Shown here in pieces: positions 9,426-20,342 of a DNA stretch of 64,000 nt. How positions within the stretch are numbered: position 1 is the stretch's first letter; each line of letters begins with the position of its first letter. Origin of the DNA: Perkinsus olseni (Eukaryota > Perkinsozoa > Perkinsida > Perkinsidae); contig JABANP010000092.1 in assembly GCA_013115135.1 (NCBI GenBank), positions 1 to 64,000 of the forward strand, given 5' to 3'. Below the pieces are notes generated by a model. The model saw only the letters and a program-made list of their open reading frames with translations. It was not told the DNA's origin and searched no databases. Made by a program: the position numbers and the translations under genes.

Positions 9426-9497
9426 AGTCAATACCCGGATTTGAATCGGGGTTGTCACGGCCACAACGTGACGTCCTAACCACTAGACGATAGCGAC
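9426..9497 (-). tRNA. tRNA-His (GTG), with two weak pairs
   Basis: 72 nt: anticodon loop TTGTGGC in a TCACG/CGTGA stem, D-arm CGTCTAGTGGTTAGGACG, T-loop TTCAAAT. Two positions do not pair: C-T at acceptor pair 5, and A-C at the base of the T-loop. The extra 5' G of tRNA-His is not encoded. It may be functional or slightly degenerate. Confidence 0.82.
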
Positions 9498-9730
9498 ACG
9501 AACCTGCATTCTAGTTTCGAAAATTTGCTACGCGTGCAGAACGTTAAACTCCACGAACGCAAGTTATGCAACAAAGATTGCTCGGTAGGACTTGGATGTA
9601 ACATCTCGCTAGCGAGTTCCTCTGGTGCGCTCGCTCAAGCTGAGATCCTGGCTTGGTTGCCGCAGGCAAGGGCCCTTTGCTTTTCGTTCGCCATGCCATT
9701 GAGTTCGAAAACTACTTTCCACATGCAACA

Positions 9731-9803
9731 AGCCTTCTGCCGGAGTCGAACCGACGACCTCCCGCTTACTAACCGGGTGCTCTACCAACTAAGCTAAGAA
9801 GGC
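9731..9803 (-). tRNA. tRNA-Thr (AGT), copy 2
   Basis: Same tRNA as at 7278. The acceptor stem GCCTTCT/AGAAGGC is perfect here, but the anticodon stem CCCGG/GCGGG has a G-G mismatch next to the loop TTAGTAA. Each copy of the pair therefore carries a different single stem defect. Confidence 0.88.
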
Positions 9804-10103
9804 CACGACAGCTCTAACTTCTCCTGTCACTGCCGGCTGGCGCCAACTTTCGCAAGGCACTACGCCCTAACCACATTTCGATTGGCCCAAACGTAACGAC
9901 CAAAGCCGTGGGTTCCCAACATTAGTACAACTCGACAACGCCACATGTGAGCGGTCACACGAGATGGGAGGAGACTATCCAGATTGTCAAAATAGAGCCA
10001 TCAAGAAATGGCATGAATGAAAAGATTTCAGGAGGAGCTCGCGAGAGAAAGATTCTGAGAACAGTATCTGCATCACGGACTCTTGATTAGCAAGCTGCTA
10101 TCC

Positions 10104-11072
10104 TTAACAGCTAGTGAGAGTGGTGTCAATGAGGAAGCCAGCCTTAATATGAACCTCAGTTGGACTGATGATGGTACCATCGATACTCTTGATATGGAAA
10201 GTATTCATCAACTTCTGTAGCATGGGATCGTAATTCGAGAAGACGATCTTTGTCCCCTCAACTTCGTAGTCGGCACCTGCACTCTGACCGAGAACGCTAA
10301 CAGTAGCGCGACCCTCCTCGAAGTCAACACTGAAGCTTTGGCCGAAGAGGTTGCCACAGTACTTCCCACCGAAACCCTCGGTAGCGGTGGTGGTGGTCGT
10401 GGTACTTGTGGTGGCCTGAGTAGTCGCTACAGTTGTGGTTGTTGGAGGCATCGTTGTTGTAGTGGTAGTTGTTACTTCAACCGTCGTGACAGACGTGGGA
10501 GCTGCGCTAGTCGTGGTGGCTTCCGTAGTCGTAGAAACAGCGGCCTTGGTAGTAGTCGTAGAAACAGCGGCCTTGGTAGTAGTCGTAGAAACAGCGGTCT
10601 TGGTAGTAGTCGTAGAAACAGCGGCCTTGGTAGTAGTCGTAGAAACAGCGGCCTTGGTAGTAGTCGTAGAAACAGCGGCCTTGGTAGTAGTCGTAGAAAC
10701 AGCGGCCTTGGTAGTAGTCGTAGAAACAGCGGCCTTCGTAGTAGTCGTAGAAACAGCGGCCTTCGTAGTAGTCGTAGAAACAGCGGCCTTCGTAGTAGTC
10801 GTAGAAACAGCGGCTTTGGTAGTGACAGGAGGAGTACTTACTGTGTCGCAGGGAATCGCATCACCGACACAGGAAGAGTCTGTTGGCTGGAAGCAAACTG
10901 AGCCATCAGACTTCTTCATCAGGCCGAAGCAGATGGGGCTACTCAGCCACGACTTGCAATATGATCCGTACTTGGAATTACCACACCCGCTGACATCAGA
11001 GCACATCTGAGCACACGGATCTTCCGTAGCAGCTGCTACAGCAGCAATAACCGCGAAGAGATAGGAACGCAT
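10104..11072 (-). CDS. Secreted Thr-rich mucin-like protein, copy 2 (322 aa)
   Basis: Paralogue of 7651-8592: same signal peptide, Cys-rich head and C-terminal domain, with eleven KAAV repeats instead of ten. One repeat reads KTAVSTTTT. Substitutions are few (for example NTFHIK for NAFHIK), so the duplication is recent. Start chosen at MRSYLF for the same reason. Expected to be exported and heavily O-glycosylated; function unknown. Confidence 0.85.
   Translation of the reverse strand: MRSYLFAVIAAVAAATEDPCAQMCSDVSGCGNSKYGSYCKSWLSSPICFGLMKKSDGSVCFQPTDSSCVGDAIPCDTVSTPPVTTKAAVSTTTTKAAVSTTTTKAAVSTTTTKAAVSTTTTKAAVSTTTTKAAVSTTTTKAAVSTTTTKAAVSTTTTKTAVSTTTTKAAVSTTTTKAAVSTTTEATTTSAAPTSVTTVEVTTTTTTTMPPTTTTVATTQATTSTTTTTTATEGFGGKYCGNLFGQSFSVDFEEGRATVSVLGQSAGADYEVEGTKIVFSNYDPMLQKLMNTFHIKSIDGTIISPTEVHIKAGFLIDTTLTSC
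10527..10825. repeat. 27-bp minisatellite in copy 2
   Basis: Eleven tandem units of the same 27-bp repeat as copy 1, one of the changes reading CTTCGTAGTA for CTTGGTAGTA. Confidence 0.95.
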
Positions 11073-11279
11073 TGGTAACGAAAAAACAATGAGGAAGATC
11101 AACTAAGCATTCGAAACCAACTAGTGGAACCATTCAAGTAAGACGGCCTTACTGACCAAGATATGACCGAACTACGTGTCTCGCGGGCTTCTCGTGCGCT
11201 AGCTTCCTTCGGGACACTGCAATCTGAATTCACGCGACTTTGTGTCTTACCGATCGAAACCATCGTTGGGCTTTCTAGG

Positions 11280-11311
11280 TTGGCCGCAGGTTCGAGTCCC
11301 AGTCGGGACAT
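11280..11311 (+). pseudogene. tRNA 3'-end fragment at the duplication edge
   Basis: GCAGGTTCGAGTCCC followed by AGTCGGGACA looks like a T-arm and acceptor 3' strand, but no pairing 5' half is present within 80 bp upstream. It adjoins the duplication breakpoint. Confidence 0.55.
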
Positions 11312-12387
11312 GTACAGAGAAGCCGTTTCGGAAGTTTTCTGAAAAACGGTGGCAGACGCTTTTGGCACTGTGCCACGGTCTACATTGAGCTGGGTTCATC
11401 CTAACGCTGTCCGACCGATCTTAAATTATATCTAGAAAGTGCTTTGCTGCCCACACTCGATATAACGGAATACCCTGCACACTTCAGCCCTTCAGACGCT
11501 TGGTACTGCAAGTTGCGAAAATAGTCGAGTAGAGCCGAAAAGAGAAAGACATCGTGCGGGTCACTGGTTATCACAAACCTCCGACGCCGGCGTTGACGTC
11601 CCTTGACCGACGGGAGAACCCACACTCTCCGGGAGATAAAAAATTGCATCTTTCGAGGAAGCATTGTCCATGCTACAAACATCATGACGGTCACCCAGCC
11701 ATTCATGCGCAGTTGGTGAAACTTTATGAAAATGAGGTTGGCCAAGTATCATACAGGAATATCCTATGCTTCTGGAAGTAGAATATTAGAACACCCCTTG
11801 TAAGCAGTTCGCCGAATGCCTTCCTTCTCGTCTGGCATCAGCCCGAAACGACTAGCAAAAACATGATACCTAAAAGACACAACAATGGTCTTTGAGCGTG
11901 CCTGATGGTACTGGTCCTTACATGCTGTCCCGATATTCAATCCGCAAGCATTTCCCCTGACCCCCGGCGAGTTCACCGTCGAAGGCAGCCAGAGTAACCT
12001 TCACACACGAGCTCATCTGAAAAGTTACTGCTCCGAGTATGATGAGCAAACAAGTTATAATAATCATCGAAATTACATACAAACACACTCAACAAAAGCT
12101 TCATCGTTATTCCAACGCGAATAGCAATAGAGCTTCAATGCGAGACGCGACGTTAGTCAATATTGATATGAAAAGGAAGCGCGAAGAAACATCATGGCTT
12201 TGAATAAAGAGGCTCAAGTAAGACGAAGGTTGGTCCATCTGAATACACCAATTGTAAGGTAGCCTTGATAAAGGCTTCTGGACGAACAGTTGCACTGCGA
12301 ACAGCGCTACAAAAAACCATAAGTGAGCACATCGCTTCGAACTCGCACAGACCAGCTATGCTCCTGCTCAGAACAGTTATCCCTTAC
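11312..12387. other. No gene identified
   Basis: Several short frames on both strands, none with a recognisable domain. The part nearest 12240-12340 may hold a further 3' exon of the MGAT1 gene (minus strand, after an acceptor TTTTTTGTAG). Confidence 0.4.
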
Positions 12388-14356
12388 TTCATTCATGAGC
12401 CATCGATCGAAGGTCTCCTCATTCTCAACATGACGGAGCGGACGAGCGGTGTCCGAGAGGAAGTCAACAAAATCGGTGTTAAGTTTGATTCTCGACAGGT
12501 GTGCTGCGAAGTACTGCCCTTGGGATTGTCCCTCTTCGCCGAATGTATACGACCTGAGCTTGCGGAGTCGCGGTCCGAGGAAGTTCTTCACGATCTAATC
12601 CCTTTTCGCATAACCTGCTGGCGCCGGTGTAGCCAAGAATTTTCTACACCGATGGCAAAACGTTCAACATGCAGCGATCACAAATTAGCTGAATCGTCCT
12701 AATTTCTGATCTGATCAGGTTTCTGATGTGGACTTGATCAGATAAGCTGAAATCTTATCGTCGTACGCGCATGGTGAGGTGAGGAGCCTCTGCATCCCTA
12801 AGGCGGATCAAGGGCGACCTACCGGCTTATCTCCGGTCTAAGGCAGTGTCTACCCTTACGCACATCAGGACGACGCATAAACTCGTCCCAGTAACTAAAG
12901 ATACTCCTATGAATGTGATAGGCCGCCACGAGGTACCCTGATGGCCATCGAGATCTAACTTCAGCCCACAGCTCTGACGTCAGCATCCATCCCAGGCCTG
13001 GGAAGAAGTCCGTCCGGTATCTATCAAGGGGAGGTTAGCGCTAGGGAAGCCCAACCATGACGCCCGTACATCATCCTGGGGTCCTGTACAGCCGTCTCGT
13101 AACCGTTGTCGTTCCAGGCACTGACGCAGTAGAGTTTCGGATCTGTTTTCAGTAGGGGAAGGGAAGCGAGGAAATAGTTGAAGAAATCGGGGGCGATCTC
13201 CATGTCCTCCTCGAGGATGATAACCTATCAGCGGGCTAACGGTGTTCAAGAATTGCGGGATACTCGGAGGTATCTTAGCTCGCAGCGTGAGCGACAGCTC
13301 GATCCTGGGCCGGCAAAATGACCTCCCAGCAGAGGAAAGGTGTCCTACTAAGGCGAGCTCAAACGTATCTTGCCTGCTTGAAGCCAAGATAGTCGAACAT
13401 CCTTCCGAGAGCCCAGCCGTAGTGCTGAGCTAGCTTCTCGTAACCATTCCCATGCCCTTGTTCATGGCGCATGCTATATCTGATCGGACCGTCTCTCGAC
13501 GCCGTCGCCTCAGTGTTCTCACACTATAGACGACCATTGGGAATTTTCAAGGAGTTGTTTGACTCCCGGGTCGTGTCCATCTTGGGACACAACGATTGGC
13601 AGGTGGGTTGCTAAAAATGACCCAGCTGGGAGTAGAACCCGGGACCTCGCCCACCATCGGGACGATTCTTGGTGAACGACGTGAGGGCTCTGTCCAAGTA
13701 CTGAGCTCTTCTGCAGGCTATCACTAGGACGCCGATCAGTGGTGTGGACGATTCACTAGCTGCAATGGACGCCTTCAAGGTCTCCAAGTGCAGCCGTCCC
13801 TCGCGAGGCCCCGACCCTGCGCAAAAGACAAATGGCGTCGAGCTTGTCGGAACTTCGCGTCAACCTCGGATATTTGCGGCTGGCACGGGTGTCGTTATAG
13901 GCTTCGGCTTAGATTCTTTTCTCAAGCTGTCCTTCATCTCCGCGAGCTCCTCTTGGAGGGAGGCAACCTTGAGCGAGATTCCCCAACTGAGATAATCGCC
14001 ACAAGACCTGCCTTCTTTTTCAACTCGTCCCTCTCGCGCTCGTAATTGCGCATATCAGGCTCCTGGCCAAGTGGCATACTCTCAGGGAATGACGCTGAAC
14101 TTCGAGCGCCGTCTTCCTGAATGGAAGCTCCCATCTGGTAGGATGGTTTCTCCTACTTGGACTGACGAGCCCGCCATCATCTCCGACCACAGGACGCCGA
14201 TTTCACTGAAGGCGGTGGCTGAGCTCGGCAAGAGGCAACGAGTGTTGATTGTTACATTCCGATGCACAGAGTGACGGCAAGGACCAACAGCCCGAACCCA
14301 ATAGGGACCTTCCGACCGCGGCGGCTGCGGCTGCTGCTGGAGAATAATAACGGCAT
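12388..14356 (-). CDS. MGAT1: Alpha-1,3-mannosyl-glycoprotein GlcNAc-transferase I, multi-exon
   Basis: Type II Golgi enzyme that adds GlcNAc to the Man5 N-glycan core. The start at 14356 gives MPLLFSSSSRSRRGRK then a signal anchor (VPIGFGLLVLAVTLCIG), followed by a coiled-coil stem. Catalytic exons in phase: LIGVLVIACRRAQYLDRAL (about 13655-13740), LPIVVSQDGHDPG (to 13610), YEKLAQHYGWALGRMF (ends 13365), VIILEEDMEIAPDFF and CVSAWNDNGYE (13070-13224), YRTDFFPGLGWML (12937-13020), YWDEFMRRP and CLRPEISR (12823-12894), YTFGEEGQSQGQYF and RIKLNTDFVDF (12388-12553). The metal-binding EDD motif reads EED. The 3' end may lie in another exon below 12388. The stem exon joins are uncertain; catalytic joins agree in phase. 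Confidence 0.88.
13021..13069 (-). other. 49-nt intron in MGAT1
   Basis: Minus-strand GT...AG, phase 2, between QDPRMI and YRTDFFPG. Its acceptor is TTGATAG followed by ATACC, so the downstream exon starts ATAC. Confidence 0.75.
13611..13654 (-). other. 44-nt tRNA T-arm-like intron in MGAT1
   Basis: GT...AG on the minus strand, phase 1, joining RPD to ATHLPIVVSQD. Most of it is a T-arm-like sequence with GGTCCCGGGTTCTACTCCC, ending TTTTTAG. It belongs to the intron family described in the findings. Confidence 0.8.
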
Positions 14357-14399
14357 TCAGACAACAGAGCAACCAAATATTGCGCAAATCGTGTCCCCA

Positions 14400-15340
14400 A
14401 AAACGCAAAGGAAGCTGTGAAAATTGTGCAGACTGTCTCTCTTACCCTGTGGTCCTCAGGACACTCAGCGGATGGCTGAAGTATCCTCAAGCAAGTACGT
14501 GGTTGTGATCTTAATGATTGATCGGTCAGTACTTGTATACCAAGTATCACTCTTGTGGTTACCATCAGCCACCCACGTTGATATATATTATGGCAAAGAG
14601 TGGGTATTCTCTATCATAGTGGGTATTGATATTGTTATTGAGACAAGTCTGGACTGGTGTTTTCATCAGTCTAGTCCTGGAAGACCGTGGGATATTTTTT
14701 ACCGAAGGGTTCACAGAAGACGATCGACGCAAACAACCGTCGGTGACCGCCCTGTCGGACAAGATTTGTTCGTTCTCACCCACCCGCGGCATGCGTTCTC
14801 CGTCCGGCTATACTTCGTCTTTTTGGGCTAGGAGGTTTACTCAAACACCCTGTATCATCATCGAGCCAATTAGATCATCGAACAGGAGTTTCGTGAACTG
14901 ATCAACTCCATACCATTGCAACAGCAAAAACAGCAGCTTAGGGATGCTATACGGTACGTAACTAAGGCATGGATGGAGCTTCTTGCCGTTCGTGGGAGAT
15001 GAGATCTTCGATTTCATGTTGCAAGAGATGTACCTCAGCTTGAACCTGGTTAGACAAGGGGAAACCGATCATATCCCGTATTCTGATTTTCCATCTTTTC
15101 CGATTTGTCGACGAACACCGCAATTTTTAGAAAGTCGATCGAGGGCGGGATCCTGGACTCAATTGGGTCAGCGTACGAACAGGCGTGGCAATTGCGCCGC
15201 CAGTCGTACCATAACTCACCGAATTCCTGCTGTCAAGGCATACCGAGAGGCTATCATCAATGAATTTCTTGACATCTTCAAGCAGCCCGAGCAGTATCTA
15301 ACACCAAGACTTACGGTAACGAGACTTGTTTGATCACGAG
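14400..15340 (+). CDS. Unidentified possible multi-exon gene
   Basis: Several stretches read like coding exons: EQEFRELINSIPLQQQKQQL followed by a GTACG donor near 14955, then WSFLPFVGDEIFDFMLQEMY near 14975-15050, and a third near 15140-15260 (KSIEGGILDSIGSAYEQAW or, in another frame, AYREAIINEFLDIFKQPE). They are helical and charged with no domain I recognise. Frames, start and end are not resolved. Confidence 0.3.
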
Positions 15341-15838
15341 GAAAGATCTGCAAAAACCGGATTGTCTACTGCGCAGACTGGACCATCGCAGCAGCTGGAA
15401 TTTCTCGCGGTACAAATTAGTCCCGGAGGCATCACAATGAACGACTTCTGCTCATCTCACATGCAAGAGGCAGGGTAACCTCAACTCCGTGGCCTCCGTT
15501 CACGTTTCGACACTTTCAAGCATATTGCGCGAAGCAGACTTTGTCATAGTGTGACCCTACTAGGGTCCTGCGGACCCAAAATTGAACCATCCGCAAAAAG
15601 TACACAATGATTAGATCAATACGATATCATATCGTAAACAAACAATCCATTGATTTTTGCCGAGCAACTGTTCACTGGATGAATGATCGGTGCAAAACGC
15701 GTTTTTGCTCGGAAAACCAAAACCGCGTTTCCAATCTGTCGATGAAAATCCCCAACAATTAGAATCTTATATAGAATGCCTGCGATATCCGAGCACGTCG
15801 AAAAGATATCTTGCCCGCGGTAGACAAGGTGGCGGCCA
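15340..15838. other. No gene identified
   Basis: AT-rich stretch without a convincing frame on either strand. Confidence 0.4.
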
Positions 15839-17480
15839 CAAGGAGTCTGAATACCTGTCGCTTGCTTTCTTCTAACTGAAGGATGCGGTCAAGTTGAAGT
15901 TGAACTTCTCCTATCCCGTACGAGTTCAGAATACTCGGCAACTCGTAAGTTCCGCTCTTCAACCTAAGATACCCACTCATCACAACCTACGACCTCGCTC
16001 CCCACGCCTCCCACTAAGAGGCTCCCACGAACTCACGAGTTCAACCGCTGTTTCAGCCAGCAGATCGCCACGGGCCTCGCTCGCCCTCTTCCGCTCAGCA
16101 CAGCGTTCGATAAACCTCTCATGCCCTACACCCAGTTGCCTTCGCAACAGAGAGCTACTCAAACCCACTTTTCTTTTCCTGATGATATTCAGCCTGTTCG
16201 GCCTCGTGTCTGGCTTTGGTGTCTCTGTATACTTTGTCCAAAGACTGCACTTCAGCTTCCTGGGTATCGCGGACCGATACTAGGGCGAACTGAAGAACGG
16301 AGGACCATCGCCCGACGCATCATCCATTCGCAACGCCTAACATTCTCCTGTGCGAATCCTTCGAATATTTGCCTGCCTCGGTTCGCAGCTCGCTTGAAAG
16401 TACCTTCTCGAAAGCGTATCTTTCGAGGGTTTAACGATGGCAGAGGCACCCACTGTGGCTCTGATTGAGATCCCTCTCAAAGAATTATACATGGCTTGGC
16501 CCATGTCTATTTCTCGGCCTATCATTTCTAATGTGTATTTAGCGAGGGCATACCTGTTGCATAAGTGCAGCGAGTGAGGGTATCTTAGTTTACAGCTTAG
16601 CTCTTCCATGAGCGATCTCACGCTGCTTTGGTGCCGGTGCCTTTCGAGCTGAGAAGATAGCAATGGGAATCTCGCAAGTTTGAACATCTCAGCCAAGCTC
16701 AACGGTAGTTTCCTTGAGAGTCTCAAGATTTCTTCAACCCTCTTGAGTTTTGTAACGGTTTGAAGATGGGTGTACGCTCGGACCGCGTTTTTGAGTTTCA
16801 CTGCGACCTTTTCTTCAAGCAGGAGCTCAGTAAAACGAGCGTGTCACTCATCTATATCAAATGATCATTCGGTACCGTTGATTTCAGTCATCGCAGTCTG
16901 GCGGCAGTTGTGCTCACTCCCTCGGCATGTCCGTGGATCCCAAGTAGCTATGCGTTCATCGACGAGCTCCTCGATCGGTCGACCCCACAGGGACTTCTCT
17001 CCATCTACCAACAGCGACTTCGGAAATCCTAAACTCTAGAAGGGCAGCCTCACTCAGGCTGATGGACACCTCTTTGAGTGCATGGTAAAGCTGCTGGGCA
17101 GCAGACGCCAGGTCTTCCTCCTGTTCCGATCCATCTGTCAGCCCATCTGGAGGTGCATCGCGTCGCTTCGACACTTCCTTGACCAATTCTATCTGCATCC
17201 GTGAAGAGTTGAGAAAGGGGTTGAATGATCCGGATTCCGGAAACCCTCGGTATGGTCGAGAATAGGAAGGATCAAACTCTACAGTGTAAACTTTCTGCGC
17301 TGAAATTCCTGAGATGCCTCTTCCCTTGAAGATAGATTTGGTCGCATCCCGCAAGGTGATGCCGAGGCGGCTTCTTACAACGCGAGAGAGCTGTTCGACT
17401 CTCACTGCATTACTGCCCTCGCCAGTGGTCACTTGGGGTAACACGTGCCTGTCGAGTCCCTCACACCACGCGATGTGCAT
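15838..17480 (-). CDS. Unidentified helical/coiled-coil gene, several exons
   Basis: Minus-strand coding segments in order: about 17480-17040 (LSRVVRSRLGITLRDATKS, YTVEFDPSYSRPYRGFPE, ALKEVSISLSEAALLEFR); about 17000-16870 (KSLWGRPIEELVDERIATW); about 16850-16400 (RFTELLLEEKVAVKLKNAV, EEILRLSRKLPLSLAEMFK, IGREIDMGQAMYN); about 16390-16260 (IFEGFAQENVRRCEWMMRR); 16250-16170 (EAEVQSLDKVYRDTKARHEA); 16130-15987 (RFIERCAERKRASEARGD); 15963-15850 (YELPSILNSYGIGEVQLQLD). Composition is helical with coiled-coil character. I do not recognise a family. Joins are by eye; the 23-nt intron proposed at 15964-15986 is unusually short and carries GTATCTTAG as its 3' end. Whether all segments belong to one gene is uncertain. 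Confidence 0.5.
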
Positions 17481-17669
17481 GGCCCGATTCTCACTCTTCT
17501 ATACAACGTTGAGGTAGAGAGTAGCCGATTGATCGCAGTAGATGGCCTAGCTCCTTTATGTCCAGGCATCCTGAGTCGTCTTCGTCGTACGCCTCTGAGA
17601 GCCAAGCGTGCCGATTATAAGCTTATTTCTCGTGTCGAACGTTGGGTGTCCAACTGCAGTAGAATGGTA

Positions 17670-18351
17670 TGATTATGCGTTACGGTATGCAGACACCGCT
17701 GCGTCGGCTCTCAGGCTAAACTACACTAAGCCTTCGATTGCTCCATTCAATTTAGTATATCCTTCTTTCCGATGTGGAAGAGCAGCTGAGCATCAACGGA
17801 AGCGTCTGCATCGATGCAAGCCTGGGTGCACGGATTCTCCCTCACAAGGTGTTGAGCGTAGGAAAGGATCTTCTACGATGAGCTCAGCAGCGGAAGTAAT
17901 GACCGTAAATCCGAAGTGACTTGCAATTAACATCCACGCACTTGGTACGTACTATGCTCCGTCGTTCTCGAGAAATGCTTCGAAAAGAAATTGCTATAGC
18001 CTGGTAGAAAGCGAGAAAAATGGGTGAATTACAAATAAAGGAGAAAGAATCGATGACGGGCGCCTGGATTAACGCCATACTGAGCTTCTCTTTAAGTACG
18101 CTGAGGCCTGGAAGGCCTCCGAGATTCCAAAGAATCTTCGGGTGTCCGGGAGACTCACTGAAAAGCTCTTCGAGAGACATTGTTCTTTTGATGGTGCCCG
18201 TATGCTTCAACACCGGTTTGGATGCATACCCTGGGACACAAGGAAGCCAGAGTGTTTGTCCCATCAGCAGCAAGCGCCCACCTTGGGGGACGCCTGGCTT
18301 TCCGACGGCGCCATTGTCTGGCGGAGTGTCGAGATGATCGCCATTGTTCAT
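17670..18351 (-). CDS. Unidentified exons upstream of the coiled-coil gene
   Basis: Two coding-like stretches on the minus strand: about 18320-18080 (GVPQGGRLLLMGQTLWLPCV, GYASKPVLKHTGTIKRTMSL, EELFSESPGHPKILWNLGG) and about 17885-17760 (SYAQHLVRENPCTQACIDAD, DAQLLFHIGKKDIL). They could be 5' exons of the coiled-coil gene or a separate gene. No domain recognised. Confidence 0.35.
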
Positions 18352-18777
18352 TTCTATGAATTCTAATCACTATTGGTGGAATGAGAGGGGAGCATAACGG
18401 AGAGCGATAGCGAGTTGAGAAATTTATGGTACTAAGTCTTGATCATGTGGTCACTTCCGCGGGAAGGCATATCTTACGCCGATGATACGCTTGCACAGCG
18501 ACCTCCCATCATGCTTGCTTCTGCAGCCCCGTCTCAATCATAAGTCCTTCTTCTACACTCCCCACCGTGAACAGTGCTGATCTGACCAGCCTGGTCAGCC
18601 TCCTCCCGCGACTTCCCAGCTTCAAGCTTAGATACGCGTCGCTCCGCCGTGCCCCAACGAAATGCTCTACAACTCCCCGACACTATAAATCTTTCAACTC
18701 AACGAGAGTGATTGTAGAAAATACGCGGCGACTTGTGAAAAATAAGATATCAATTGTTACCACAGAACAGTGAATAC

Positions 18778-19027
18778 ATGAGCGTCCTCAACGAGACGTT
18801 TGGTACCAATCTAGTCATCATCCTCGAACCTGAAGGATGAACTCATACCACACCATACGAACTTCCTGCCGAAGCCTACCAGTGATAGGCGATTTATCAT
18901 TCCCCGCCAACCATCTTTCTATAGCTCCTCGCTCGTACGTGTGACCATCACACGCCACGGCTGGGGACCTCATAGGAGCTCGAGTGATCGGACACATGAA
19001 CGTGTCTGGATCTAGCCTGAACTCCAA
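18778..19027 (-). CDS. U-box E3 ubiquitin ligase (partial)
   Basis: The first exon (19027-18880) encodes LDPDTFMCPITRAPMRSPAV, DGHTYERGAIERWL and KSPITG, the N-terminal two thirds of a U-box, which recruits E2 enzymes. A 50-nt GT-AG intron (18830-18879, phase 1) leads to the second exon (18829-18778) with TRLVPNVSLRTLM, the end of the domain. The joined product has U-box length and order. The donor after LRTLM (phase 2) shows that more exons follow downstream, not identified. No ATG at the left edge of exon 1, so the true start lies upstream. Confidence 0.85.
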
Positions 19028-19029
19028 CA

Positions 19030-19547
19030 GGTATAAAAATCTCCGACTGGACAGCTGCTCTGCTGCGAAAAATGGTCACATAGCTATCACGGCAATCGGG
19101 ATGATGAATCGCGAACGACTACCCAAAAGACTCGATCGTGGTACCAGCGGCGCGATAGCCGAGAGTTGATCCATACATCAGCAGCACGCCGGGGTGGTCT
19201 CATAACACTCCAGCTCTAGGACAGCTTTCAACCTCCATTAATGGAAAGGAAGGTCAAACTCTGTCCAATTCCATCACACACGCGAGCTGACTCGTGAGCT
19301 GATACTCATCGTTCAGGTCGAATTGCGGATGTTGCGCATTTTTCGAGGCGATTCCCACTGTAAGTGTCAATATGAACTGTAACAATTGAGAACTCCCGCG
19401 TCTGTCATACGATCTGATTTGATCATACTAAGGTCCGAAAAATTCGTACAGACGCCCCTTCGTAGAATACTGGTTTCTCTCTACCAAATTCGATTCGTAG
19501 AGAAGCTACTCGGAGATCAGGAGGCAACTAAGGTATGACAGGAAACC
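19030..19547. other. No gene identified
   Basis: About 500 bp with only short frames. Confidence 0.4.
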
Positions 19548-19808
19548 TTACCCCCGTTCTTCACACAGCCTCTTCAGCCTTTCTTCCGCAATCTCCGGTA
19601 GCATGGGTGGCCACTCTGCTGCTGCCACCTGCTGACGGTATCGGGGAGGAGGCGAGAGTGACGGTCGTCTTGCTGGGGAGGGGCCTCTACTGAACTCTAT
19701 ATGAATGGTAGGAGGCCTCCAACGCCGCTCGAAGTACACTGATGATGCGTCCGAATACCCATCATAAAAGTCACTGCTGTCGTCCGATATCTGGCCCAAA
19801 ATCTGCAC
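19548..19808 (-). CDS. Unidentified C-terminal exon, acidic then Arg/Ser/Pro-rich
   Basis: Frame of 86 residues ending in TAG: QISDDSSDFYDGYSDASSVY, then FERRWRPPTIHIEFSRG, an RRPSLSPPPRYR segment and a helical end LPEIAEERLKRLCEERG. It begins beside an acceptor-like site. Probably disordered plus a terminal helix. No family recognised. Confidence 0.4.
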   Translation of the reverse strand: MQILGQISDDSSDFYDGYSDASSVYFERRWRPPTIHIEFSRGPSPARRPSLSPPPRYRQQVAAAEWPPMLPEIAEERLKRLCEERG

Positions 19809-20342
19809 TTGCTCTCTATCTTGCTCATCTTGCGTCTACTTACACTTCCTCCACTCTCATATCCCCACTGTTCTCGTCCTCTCATAACTGATCCAGGGCT
19901 CGAGTCTCTCATAGATGGTGACCTCCTGACGTCAGACAACTCAACGGCGAAAACGCCGCATCTCACTCACCGTCCCGGAGGCTCTTCTCTGCTCTGCGGC
20001 CTCCACCTGCGGTCCTCTGCCCGATCCGGGACGTCTCCTGAAAATACCGATAAGGTCGACTTCGGAGACAGCACTCATACTGCCGATAACAGCGCTGAAG
20101 GGGGCTGAATTTCGCCCCCATCATTGTGTTACTGTTTTCCAGGAGTAGTAGGAAATGATAACATCCACGTGGAACGGACAACTCAGTGTAGTAAAGCACT
20201 CCTAGCGACTCTTATCAGTGTACTAGGGATATCGTATGAACATGATAGTTAATCAGCCTCACGCCACTGAGATCAAACCAACAGTGGTTTTGGTAGCCCT
20301 GCAGCTTCACGATACGTCATGTGGTTCTCTATGTTGTCATGG

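Larger units (their letters stand above)
9512..11264. repeat. Segmental duplication, copy 2
   Basis: Direct repeat of 7059-8784 with one added 27-bp unit. It begins TAGTTTCG exactly where copy 1 begins next to the LTR, so the LTR element inserted at or near the left edge of copy 1. The right edge lies directly beside a tRNA 3'-end fragment at 11280-11311. Confidence 0.95.

Noticed and set aside
11554..11781. Small frames at 11.4-12.3 kb as genes
   Set aside because: Overlapping short frames on both strands with no domain, no splice support and no repeat in other copies.
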